DNA of 53,711 bases. It comes from Enterobacteriaceae bacterium UBA2655 (lineage in GTDB: Bacteria; Pseudomonadota; Gammaproteobacteria; Enterobacterales; Enterobacteriaceae). Made by a program: the position numbers and the translations under genes. The notes beneath the pieces are model-generated. The model searched no databases. It had not been told where the DNA came from and worked only from the letters and a program-made list of their open reading frames with translations. The stretch lies in the NCBI GenBank assembly GCA_002359495.1, contig DENB01000050.1, positions 1-53,711 of the forward strand. Direction: 5' to 3'. Of this stretch, positions 41,776 to 49,355 are shown in pieces; within the stretch, counting starts at the first letter, position 1, and each line of letters begins with the position of its first letter.

Positions 41776-42802
41776 ACTCCTTCACTAACCTTTCCACTTC
41801 ACGGCGGCGCTTGCGAAAGGAGCTTGGCGTTTCGCCGTAGTGCTTGCGAAACCAGGCGATCAGGTGCGATGCATCGGCAAAGCCGGTGGCGACGGCGATG
41901 GCGTTGATGCTGTTGCTGGAGTCAGTCATCAGCTTGCGCGCCTGCTCCAGGCGCATACGTCGCCAGTAAACGGCGGCGGAGTAGCCGGTACATTGCGTAA
42001 AGATCAGATTGAGCTGGCGGAAGGTGACGCCGGCGAACTCCGCCACTTTGGCCAGCGGCACCGGCGAATCCAGATGATGCTTCATGAACTCGATCACCTT
42101 GCTGACCAGTTCGTTTTCATAGACATCCGGTTCATTAAGCGTGACCTTCTGCTGCGTTTTTTTCACCGGCGCCGCAGGCTCTTCCACCAGCAGATATTTC
42201 AACACTTTTTGCGAGCGCACCAGGCCGCAGTGCTGGCGAATCAAATCCGCCGCCAGATCGATGGCGGTGCCTCCCGGACAGGAAATGATGCCGCCATCTT
42301 TAATGTAGGCTTTGTCGATAACCGGAATCGCTTTGGGAAAACGCAGCCGGAACTCATCGCGCGTGGTGAAATGAATGGCGCAATGGCGACCGTCCAGCAA
42401 ACCGGCGTTGCCCGCGACGAAGGCGCCGCTGCACAGGGTGATAATCGGCACGTTGCGCGCGTGCAACTCACGCAGCGCCTGCAACAGCCATTCCGGCGGC
42501 TGGCGCGTCTCTTCCAGTAATCCGCCGGCGATTACGAAATAATCCCAGCGTTAGGTGAAATCCAGCGCGGCCGTCGGCGATACGGGTAAACCGCAGCTGG
42601 CCGTCACCGGCTGGTTATCGCAGGTCATCCATTCCCAGCGGCAAAAAATCTGACGACTGCTGAACGATTCGTCCGCGGCAAAGCGCAGCGATTCAACCAG
42701 TCCGGCGACGGATGCCAGCGTAAACCGATTCATTAACAGAAAGCCGACGGTGAGATCGGGCTTTGGCTCGGTATCATATTCAGCGGCTATCGGTTGTTGC
42801 AT
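41774..42802 (-). pseudogene. GlxA-type AraC regulator gene split by an in-frame TAA
   Basis: Read from 42802, one frame encodes a DJ-1/PfpI-like amidotransferase domain (VGFLLMNRFTLASVAGLVESL at the start, then ITLCSGAFVAGNAGLL) and a C-terminal AraC HTH domain (FAGVTFRQLNLIFTQCTGYS, then ATGFADASHLIAWFRKHYGETPSSFR). A TAA at 42551-42553 interrupts it: AALDFT, stop, RWDYFVIAGGLLEE. The frame is unbroken on both sides, so one change (CAA to TAA would do it) explains the loss. A protein restarted downstream would keep the DNA-binding half. It overlaps the MarR gene's end by 23 bases, so both were once one unit. Confidence 0.85.
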
Positions 42803-43268
42803 CGTTATCCGGTTCCTGCAATTTACTCAGTTTGCTCAGCATACGCTTCAGGTCGGCGATATCCTGTTCATCCAGCGCGGCGGCGAGCATTTTCTCGGCG
42901 CTTTTCGCCTGTTCGATCATCCGGCTCAGCATCTCCTGCCCTGCCGCCGTCATTGAGACCTGTTTGCGCCGACGGTTGGCGGCATCGGTTTCAACGTTTA
43001 ATAAACCGCTTTTACTCATGCGATCGATCAGATAAGTGCCGGTCGCTTTGTCAAAACCGGCGCGATTACCCAGCGTCTGCTGATCGCAGACGGTTTCTTC
43101 CGCCAGCACCACCAGAATGGCGTATTGCACGGCGGAAAGACCGGTGTCGACGCACTGCGTCCAGCAGGTTGTCGAATGCTGGCTTGCGCGGCGTATCAGG
43201 TGCATTAAAGAACAGTTTCCATGGGGCCATAAGGGGGCGGCAAGGATTACGTTGGCGTTTTGTGACAT
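42780..43268 (-). CDS. MarR-family transcriptional regulator
   Basis: A 162-residue MarR protein: a helical dimer arm, LSAVQYAILVVLAEE, the recognition helix near GFDKATGTYLIDRMSKSGLL, and the beta-wing ANRRRKQVSMTAAG. MarR proteins often sense phenolic compounds and repress a divergent gene. Here the divergent gene encodes a UbiD-type decarboxylase, and two tandem palindromes lie between them (43303-43332). Regulation of ubiD and of itself by an aromatic acid is therefore likely. Its 3' end overlaps the start of the broken GlxA-type gene by 23 bases. Confidence 0.92.
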   Translation of the reverse strand: MSQNANVILAAPLWPHGNCSLMHLIRRASQHSTTCWTQCVDTGLSAVQYAILVVLAEETVCDQQTLGNRAGFDKATGTYLIDRMSKSGLLNVETDAANRRRKQVSMTAAGQEMLSRMIEQAKSAEKMLAAALDEQDIADLKRMLSKLSKLQEPDNDATTDSR

Positions 43269-43299
43269 CGGCTGGCTTGACTCCTGAAAACAGCAATTT

Positions 43300-43336
43300 T
43301 ATAGTTTGAACTTAAACTGTTTGATTTCAAACTATA
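43300..43336. promoter_or_regulatory. Tandem MarR operators between marR and ubiD
   Basis: Outer arms TATAGTTTGAA (43300-43310) and TTCAAACTATA (43326-43336) are perfect inverted repeats. Within them are two operator-like palindromes: AGTTTGA-AC-TTAAACT (43303-43318, one mismatch pair) and GTTTGA-TT-TCAAAC (43319-43332, perfect). Their centres are 15 bases apart. The pattern TTTGA-N2-TCAAA is typical for MarR dimers, and the site lies 32 bases upstream of the marR start. Confidence 0.8.
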
Positions 43337-43521
43337 CCTGTAAAAGTTGGTTAAGGTATCCATCTTAAAGCCTGCAGCAGATATGACCCAGGCTGCAACC
43401 GTTGTACGCTTGCTGTAGCAGGCTTCAGAGCGAAATGCATCCTGAAACGCCATTAAGTGTACGGGAACTTGCGGCTTCCGCCGCTAACGCGCGTCTTCCG
43501 CAACATCTTAAGGAAAGAGAA

Positions 43522-44979
43522 ATGAAATATTACGCTGATTTAAGAAGTTATATCGAGGCGCTCGACGCGATGGGCGACATTATGCATGTGCATCGCGAAG
43601 TGGACGGTGATTTCGAACCCTCCGCGATAACGCGCCGCAGTTATGAAATGCAGTCGCCTGCGCCGCTGTTTCATCAGGTGGCGGGAGTGGCAACCGGCTT
43701 TCGCCTGTTTGGCGCGCCGGCCTCCCTCTCCTCCCGCAGCGAGATGCCTTATGCGCGGGTGGCGATGTCGCTGGGGCTGGCGCCGGAATCGACCGGCCCG
43801 CAGATCGTCGAAGCGTTGTCGGCCGCGCGCTTCAGGCCGGGCATCCCGCCGGTACGCGTCAGCTCTGCCGAGGCGCTTTGCCACGAAAACATTTTGCAGG
43901 GCGACGAAGCCAGTCTCGATCGCTTTCCGATCCCGTTCGCGCATGTTAAGGATGGCGGGCGCTATGCCAATACCTGGGGCACGCTGATTGTTAAAACGCC
44001 GGACGGCGAATGGGTGAACTGGTCGATTGCGCGAGTAATGAAGGTCGACGGCAAACGTGTGGTTGGGTTGATTGTGCCGAGCCAGCATATCGGCCAAATC
44101 TGGACGCAATGGGTCGCGCGCGGCGAGCCGATGCCTTATGCCTTGGTGCAGGGGCCCGCTCCGGCGATCTCCTGCGTCTCCGGTATTCCCATTCCGGCCC
44201 ATGCTGACGAGGCGGATTATATCGGCGTTCTGGCCGGCGAGCCGGTGCCGGTAGTGAAAGCTGTCAGCGTTGACCTCAATGTGCCGGCTACCGCCGAGAT
44301 TGTGATTGAGGGGCACGTCTCCGTTACGCGCGACTGCATGGAAGATCCCTATGGCGAATATGGCGGCTACCTGGGTGAAGGCTCATCCGCCCAGCCGACT
44401 TTTCACGTTGAGACCATTACCCATCGCCATGATCCGATTTGGCCGATGTCGATCACCGGACGCCCTGTCGATGAATCCCATACGCTGTGGGCGATGGGGC
44501 TGGCGGCTGACGCCCTGACCCATTTACGCGAAGCCGGGCTACCGGTGAAAACCGTCTGGATCCCGGAAGACTCGACCGTGCACTGGCTGCTGGTGGTGAT
44601 GCCGCAGGAGTGGCGCGAGACGCTGCCGGGCGTCAACAGCGAAGCGCTGGCGCAGCGCGTCGGCGAGGTGCTGTTTAACACGGATGCGATGGTGTTTATT
44701 CCCAAGGTTTACGTCGTGGATGACGATTTCGATCCCACTAATCTGCGCGAAGTCGTCTGGGCGCTTTCCACGCGCGTGCATCCGGTCGGCCGTCGCGCCA
44801 TCTTTGAAGAGCAACGCGTCATTCGCCTGCCGCAATGCTATGACGAAGAGGAGTACATCGTCGGCAAAGGCGCTAAGGTGGTGTTCGATACCCTGCAAAG
44901 CAAGCGCCATCTACACGCCTCTTTCGAACAGGGTTATCTGCAGGATGTGCAGCAACGCGTCATAGATAACTGGCGATAG
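43522..44979 (+). CDS. UbiD-family prenylated-FMN decarboxylase
   Basis: A 485-residue UbiD-type enzyme. Recognisable parts are MKYYADLRSYIEALDAMGDI at the start, FPIPFAHVKDGGRYANTWGT, the prFMN/metal region NWSIARVMKVDG, PYGEYGGYLG and the C-terminal VVDDDFDPTNLREVVWAL. UbiD enzymes use prenylated FMN, made by a UbiX partner, to decarboxylate aromatic acids; length and layout fit catabolic phenolic-acid decarboxylases as well as UbiD. No UbiX gene lies here. AAGGA seven bases before ATG 43522 sets the start, although the frame is open back to 43402. MarR and its two operators point to induction by an aromatic acid. Confidence 0.9.
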   Translation: MKYYADLRSYIEALDAMGDIMHVHREVDGDFEPSAITRRSYEMQSPAPLFHQVAGVATGFRLFGAPASLSSRSEMPYARVAMSLGLAPESTGPQIVEALSAARFRPGIPPVRVSSAEALCHENILQGDEASLDRFPIPFAHVKDGGRYANTWGTLIVKTPDGEWVNWSIARVMKVDGKRVVGLIVPSQHIGQIWTQWVARGEPMPYALVQGPAPAISCVSGIPIPAHADEADYIGVLAGEPVPVVKAVSVDLNVPATAEIVIEGHVSVTRDCMEDPYGEYGGYLGEGSSAQPTFHVETITHRHDPIWPMSITGRPVDESHTLWAMGLAADALTHLREAGLPVKTVWIPEDSTVHWLLVVMPQEWRETLPGVNSEALAQRVGEVLFNTDAMVFIPKVYVVDDDFDPTNLREVVWALSTRVHPVGRRAIFEEQRVIRLPQCYDEEEYIVGKGAKVVFDTLQSKRHLHASFEQGYLQDVQQRVIDNWR

Positions 44980-45068
44980 CGCGTCGGCCTTTGCTGCCGC
45001 AACCAATCGTATGGATTGCATCGTGGCGGAGGGTCGGATTCTGCAGAAGAAGGTTTACCGTTCAGTGA

Positions 45069-45091
45069 CTGCACCCATAAAGCGGGTGCAG
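45069..45091. terminator. Hairpin between the ubiD and second oxidase genes
   Basis: CTGCACCC pairs perfectly with GGGTGCAG around ATAAAGC between two converging genes. There is no T run; it may be a weak bidirectional terminator. Confidence 0.45.
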
Positions 45092-45109
45092 TAGATTAAG
45101 GCGAGCTAA

Positions 45110-46546
45110 TCAGGCCTCCAGCCCAGCCTCGTGCATACCGCGGCGCAGGGTGAAGTTAACGCCCATTGTCAGGAACGGATCGGGCGGATTCCACTCGGGT
45201 TTCGGCAGCGACAGCAGGTAGTCGATGGTGTCGTTGCGTTTACCTGCAAGCCAGTCGGCCAGCATGGTTCCCATCGCCGTACAGCGCACGGTGCCCAGTC
45301 CGTTACAGCCCAGCGCGCCATAAACATTCTTCCTCAGCTCGCCGAACAGGCTCGACCCGTTACGCGTCATGCCCAGGCCGCCGCCCCAGGTATATTCAAA
45401 CGGAACATCTTTCAGCATCGGGAAACGGCGTTCAAATGAAAGACGGTGCGACTGACGGTATTTTTGGGTATAGCCCGGCTTGTGGCGCCCGTCTTCGTTG
45501 AAGCTAAAGCTGTTGCGGATCAGGATGCGATTATCATGGGTGCGGCGGCAGGTGGTGCCGAACGGATCGGCCGGAATAATGCCCCAGAAATCCTGCCCGC
45601 CCATGCTCTCCTGCTCCGATTTAGTAAGCGGGCGCGTCAGGCTGCCATAGGTAAAGACCGGGAAAATCGTACGCGCGCCGAAGCCAAAATGCGTACCAAA
45701 GGCGTTGTTCGCCAGTACCAGCCTGTTCGCCATGATGCGCCCGGTGGCATGATGCAGCACGATCTGCGGTTCATATTCAATCGCGGTGATCGGCGTATCT
45801 TCATACAGCGTCACGTTTTCCGGCAGGGTGTCGGCCAGTCCCTTAACCAATCCCGATGGCTGAACCAGAATCGTACCCGGCGTATAGAGCGCCTTACGGT
45901 AAAAATGCGTGCCGAAAATATCGGGCAGATCTTTGCCCTCAATGATTTTGCATTTCTGACCCAGCGACTCCAGACCGCCCCGGTAAGCATCCAGCACGGC
46001 AATGCCGCTATCCTCTACCGCAGCCTGATATTTTCCCGAGTGGCGCATATGCGCCTCAGTAATATTATGCTCCTCCACTAAATCTTTCAGAATGCGCTGG
46101 CCGGTCTGGTTCAGATTCAGGATATTGCGCGCAACTGTCTTATCGCCGATGTAATCCGGCGCGCTGATGTCATGAGGCACGTCGATAAGAAATCCGGCGT
46201 TGCGCCCGGCGGTCCCGAATCCCACCTGCTGCGCCTCGACAAGGATCACCCGATCCTGCGGGAAATTCAGCGCCAGCTGGCGGGCCGCCGCCAGGCCGGC
46301 AAAACCGCCACCAATCACAACCCAGGGCGCGCTGGCGTCGCCGACCAGCGCCGGTTTAGGCCGGCGCTTTTGGCTGGTATGAAACCAGCCCGGGGTCGGA
46401 TCGTCTGAAGGAAGGGCATCAATCTTTAAAAGCGAATCAGGAGCGGGCGGCAGGTTGTCGGTAAGCAATGTCGCTCCGCTTCCTGCCGCCAATACGCCTG
46501 CCCCTACGCCTGTGCCGATAATCAATTTCCTTCGGGAAATAGCCAT
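45110..46546 (-). CDS. FAD-dependent amine/amino-acid oxidase, copy 2, with Tat-like signal
   Basis: A 478-residue paralog of the oxidase at 33.2 kb; shared stretches include PGWFHTS, LAAARQLALNFP, AGRNAGF, DVPHDI, DYIGD and RRFP. Its FAD motif is GGGFAG at 79-84. The extra N-terminus carries a twin-arginine motif, SRRKLIIGTG with Arg5-Arg6, and a hydrophobic Gly/Ala stretch (about 8-27), so it is probably exported folded or anchored in the inner membrane facing the periplasm. One reaction may thus run on both sides of the membrane. A GTATAC box 115 bases upstream nearly matches the one before copy 1, implying shared GntR control. Confidence 0.87.
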   Translation of the reverse strand: MAISRRKLIIGTGVGAGVLAAGSGATLLTDNLPPAPDSLLKIDALPSDDPTPGWFHTSQKRRPKPALVGDASAPWVVIGGGFAGLAAARQLALNFPQDRVILVEAQQVGFGTAGRNAGFLIDVPHDISAPDYIGDKTVARNILNLNQTGQRILKDLVEEHNITEAHMRHSGKYQAAVEDSGIAVLDAYRGGLESLGQKCKIIEGKDLPDIFGTHFYRKALYTPGTILVQPSGLVKGLADTLPENVTLYEDTPITAIEYEPQIVLHHATGRIMANRLVLANNAFGTHFGFGARTIFPVFTYGSLTRPLTKSEQESMGGQDFWGIIPADPFGTTCRRTHDNRILIRNSFSFNEDGRHKPGYTQKYRQSHRLSFERRFPMLKDVPFEYTWGGGLGMTRNGSSLFGELRKNVYGALGCNGLGTVRCTAMGTMLADWLAGKRNDTIDYLLSLPKPEWNPPDPFLTMGVNFTLRRGMHEAGLEA

Positions 46547-46660
46547 TCAAATAACTCCTGGGTGATAAAACGTCGCTGTTGGTTTTGCTCTGTACGTCAG
46601 AAAAGGAGCGCACTCCTGTGCGTACCTCATTGCTTAAAAGTGCTGCTTTTGTATTTTTCA

Positions 46661-46677
46661 TGTATACTTAATGTATG
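46661..46677. promoter_or_regulatory. GTATAC operator candidate upstream of oxidase copy 2
   Basis: TGTATACTTAATGTATG differs at two of 17 positions from the site upstream of oxidase copy 1. It lies 115 bases before the start codon of copy 2, in promoter range. Confidence 0.55.
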
Positions 46678-46987
46678 CAAATTATTTCTACTTGTTAAAT
46701 CGATGTCAACCCGTTTTGCAGGACGTTAACAAAACGGGCGAAGGAGACGGGCTAAAGTCCAGCCTGATGGCTATAGCTTTATTTTTAAAAAGAAAATATA
46801 AAGCGAAGGGATACTCAGTGAGAGGAATGGCGCGAGAAAGCTGGCCTACAGCAGCGGACAAGATGGCGCAACCGCCAGGTAAACGGGCGCGGCTAACCTG
46901 AAGCAGGAGGCTTTCTGTGCGCAAAGCCCGGTCACTTGCAAACGCATCACGCTCTGCTTTCAGCGACCGGACATCGCGCCGGAGCGA

Positions 46988-47034
46988 GTTATCCACAGAA
47001 AATGGGGATACCCTGTGCATTACAACGTATAAAA
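46988..47034. repeat. Inverted-repeat element, copy 2 (DnaA box, possible recombination site)
   Basis: Opposite-orientation copy of 804-850: the 33-bp core at 46988-47020 differs at one base and the full 47 bp at four. It has the DnaA box TTATCCACA (46989-46997) and the half-palindromes GTTATCCAC and GGGGATACC around a 7-base spacer. It lies between the second oxidase and the FUSC gene. With copy 1 it bounds a 46-kb segment that includes the Cre-like gene. Confidence 0.5.
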
Positions 47035-47112
47035 CCTTTCCATGCCCGTTACGCTGCCTTTTTAACGCCAATAAGGCGTTAAAACGTCGCGCAGGTTCTG
47101 TTCCCCTTTCCG

Positions 47113-49179
47113 TTAATAAAGCGGCGCCCCGGGTTGTCGCTCCGGCCAGCGTTGCAGCGGAAACAGCGACAGGCGGATGTTAAACAGATGGAACAACGGT
47201 ATAAACGCCTCGTTGTCCTGCGCAGCGAGCGTTTCCAGCCGTAGCAGCAGCTGGTCCAGTTCATCCAGCAGATCCTGATGCGGTTTAGTCTCCAGGGATT
47301 TCATTCGCCGCTTGAGAAATAGCCCCAGCTCATGAAACATCTGCCCGCTATCTATCCGGTATTTCTCCAGCACTTCCCGGTGGCGGGCGTAGAAATCGTA
47401 ACAGTTCGCACCCAGCCAGGCTTCGGTAATCAAATTCCCGCCGGACATCAGGTCAGGATCGGGATCGATGCGTTTACGCGGCAGGATGATGTTTACCTTA
47501 TCCAGCGTGCGGGTCACGAACTGTTGCCGTGCGAGTAGCGATGAGGCGTTGCGCTCGATCTCATTGATAAATTGCAGCAGGTCGCGTAGCCCTTTGCGCA
47601 CCGCCCGTTTCGCCGTCCATGAAGGCCGCTTGTTGCGGATAAGCGCCGTAATGAGCACGGCGATCGCTATCCCGACCATCGTCGAGATAGCGGCGTTGAT
47701 TATGGTTAACAGGTCGGGTTTGAAATGATGGCTCATGCCGATAAAGCCCGGGATCTGCGTCGCGATAATCAGGCCAATCAGGTTAGTGGAGGGGTTGGCA
47801 ATGACCAGACCGAGCGCCAGCAGCCCCGGCGCCAGGCAGAGAATCAACGCCTCGAACGTGATGGTTTGCGGGATTAGCATGACGACGTAAAGCACGCTGA
47901 TAACGATAGCGATCACCACCCCTTTCAGAAACAGCTTCATCGGGGCTATCGGGCTGTCCATGGCGGCGAAAAACGAACAGAGCACCGCCGCCATCATCGG
48001 CGCGGTCGCGCCGTCAATCCAGCCGCTGCCGATCCAGAACAGGCAGGAGACAAAGGTGGCGAGAAAAGCGGTAAAAGACGACAGCAGCAGCATTCCTTTG
48101 TCGATATGCCGGTGCGCCCGTGCGCTTTTCACCGGCGCTCTGTCGCCGGGAAGCTCGCTTACGCGCGCGCTGACGCTCTGCCAGGCATCGGTAATACGGA
48201 TGAAATTAAGCAGTCGCTCCAGCAGCCCAATCAACAGAATGCTCTCTTCGGCATTCAGGTCGCCGCGCGCCCAGGCGCTTTTTAGCTGCGCCTGGCATTG
48301 GGTCAGATCGTCCCGCACCGGCCCGGTGTCGCCGATCTTATCGCCGCTGTTGAGCCATAACAGGAACTGCTGAAACGTCTGCGCGACGTAATCCGGGAAG
48401 CGAATCTGCTGCTCCGCCAGCAGATTCAGCCGCGCTTCGATGGCGGTCAGCGTCGGCAGCAGATAGGAAAGGTGTTGATACTGCGCGCTGATTAGACGGA
48501 TCAGCTTGCGCGCCGCATCGCCTTCATAGACGCAGTGGGTAATCAAGGTTTCCACATTCAGCGGAAAGTTCGCCATCTGGATCAGGATATCCTCCCGCTC
48601 CAGCGATTTGTCTTTCGGCATTACGGTAATCAGCTCGCTGCACAGCTTGCGGGCGTTCTGATACCAGGTATCCACGCTCTGCTCCAGCAGGTTGCGCATC
48701 GATACCGGTACGAGCAGCCGGTGCACCAGACTGCTGCAGACAATCGCGACGGTGATCTCTTCAATCCGCGAAATCACCGTGTAGCTGATGGAAGAGGGCG
48801 TGGTGACGTCGGGAAAGCCCATGATTGCCGCACTGTAGCCCGCCAGCATAAACACATAGCTTTTCGGCGTGCGATCGTGCAGCGAAAGATAGAGACAGAC
48901 CGCCACCCAGAGCGAAACGCAGAAGCTGAACAGTACGGGATCCTGCACCGTCGCGGGATAAATAAGAAAAATAAACAGGCCGCCAAGCAGGGTGCCCAGC
49001 AGACGGAAAACCGATTTGGAGATCGTCGACGCGGAATAGAGCTGCGACGCGACAAAAACCGTGGTCAGCGACCAGGCGGGTTTTTCAAGGTTAAGATCGA
49101 GGGCGATAAAGAACGCCAGAAACGCGGCCAGACAAGTTTTGGTGGAGAACAAGACTGCGTTTTTTGAGAACCACTTCAT
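47113..49179 (-). CDS. FUSC-family membrane protein, aromatic acid efflux-like (AaeB type)
   Basis: A 688-residue inner-membrane protein with the two-halves plan of the FUSC family. An N-terminal cluster of helices (about 10-160, including KPAWSLTTVFVASQ) is followed by a soluble helical stretch (about 165-370), a second helix cluster (about 375-530) and a soluble C-terminus. AaeB, the best-known relative, exports p-hydroxybenzoate with the periplasmic adaptor AaeA. No adaptor gene lies beside it, so function as a complete pump is unproven. The UbiD/MarR pair 4 kb away makes an aromatic-acid link attractive. A palindrome upstream (49245-49261) may be an operator. Confidence 0.85.
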   Translation of the reverse strand: MKWFSKNAVLFSTKTCLAAFLAFFIALDLNLEKPAWSLTTVFVASQLYSASTISKSVFRLLGTLLGGLFIFLIYPATVQDPVLFSFCVSLWVAVCLYLSLHDRTPKSYVFMLAGYSAAIMGFPDVTTPSSISYTVISRIEEITVAIVCSSLVHRLLVPVSMRNLLEQSVDTWYQNARKLCSELITVMPKDKSLEREDILIQMANFPLNVETLITHCVYEGDAARKLIRLISAQYQHLSYLLPTLTAIEARLNLLAEQQIRFPDYVAQTFQQFLLWLNSGDKIGDTGPVRDDLTQCQAQLKSAWARGDLNAEESILLIGLLERLLNFIRITDAWQSVSARVSELPGDRAPVKSARAHRHIDKGMLLLSSFTAFLATFVSCLFWIGSGWIDGATAPMMAAVLCSFFAAMDSPIAPMKLFLKGVVIAIVISVLYVVMLIPQTITFEALILCLAPGLLALGLVIANPSTNLIGLIIATQIPGFIGMSHHFKPDLLTIINAAISTMVGIAIAVLITALIRNKRPSWTAKRAVRKGLRDLLQFINEIERNASSLLARQQFVTRTLDKVNIILPRKRIDPDPDLMSGGNLITEAWLGANCYDFYARHREVLEKYRIDSGQMFHELGLFLKRRMKSLETKPHQDLLDELDQLLLRLETLAAQDNEAFIPLFHLFNIRLSLFPLQRWPERQPGAPLY

Positions 49180-49244
49180 AGAGAGATCGTATCATTACGC
49201 TACCTGGCGCGTATCCTGCCAGATGCGCCCGGTTTTTACCTTTT

Positions 49245-49261
49245 AATTTGTAATACAAATT
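49245..49261. promoter_or_regulatory. Palindrome upstream of the FUSC gene
   Basis: AATTTG-TAATA-CAAATT is a perfect inverted repeat 66 bases upstream of the FUSC start. The dyad and AT content suit a LysR- or MarR-type operator. No local regulator is obvious. Confidence 0.35.
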
Positions 49262-49325
49262 ATTACCGCGCTAATTAATTACAGACCTGATATTTAATCC
49301 CTGTCGTTTAAACGAAAATTGCGTG

Positions 49326-49350
49326 AAAGGGCCTGATATACAGGCCCTTT
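49326..49350. terminator. Terminator of the alcohol dehydrogenase gene
   Basis: AAAGGGCCTG pairs perfectly with CAGGCCCTTT around ATATA, with a short T run on the plus side. It lies just after the end of the minus-strand dehydrogenase gene. Confidence 0.7.
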
Positions 49351-49355
49351 TTCCG

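Larger units (their letters stand above)
46547..47112. other. Intergenic stretch with a GTATAC box and inverted-repeat copy 2
   Basis: No gene is supported: a 76-codon plus-strand frame at 46671-46901 and a minus-strand frame over 46706-47071 have no family pattern. The stretch holds the promoter and operator of the second oxidase at its left and the 47-bp DnaA-box element at its right, before the end of the FUSC gene. Confidence 0.45.

Noticed and set aside
46671..47071. Two overlapping short frames near the second inverted element
   Set aside because: They lie on opposite strands in an intergenic stretch, cover the repeat element and regulatory box, and resemble no family.
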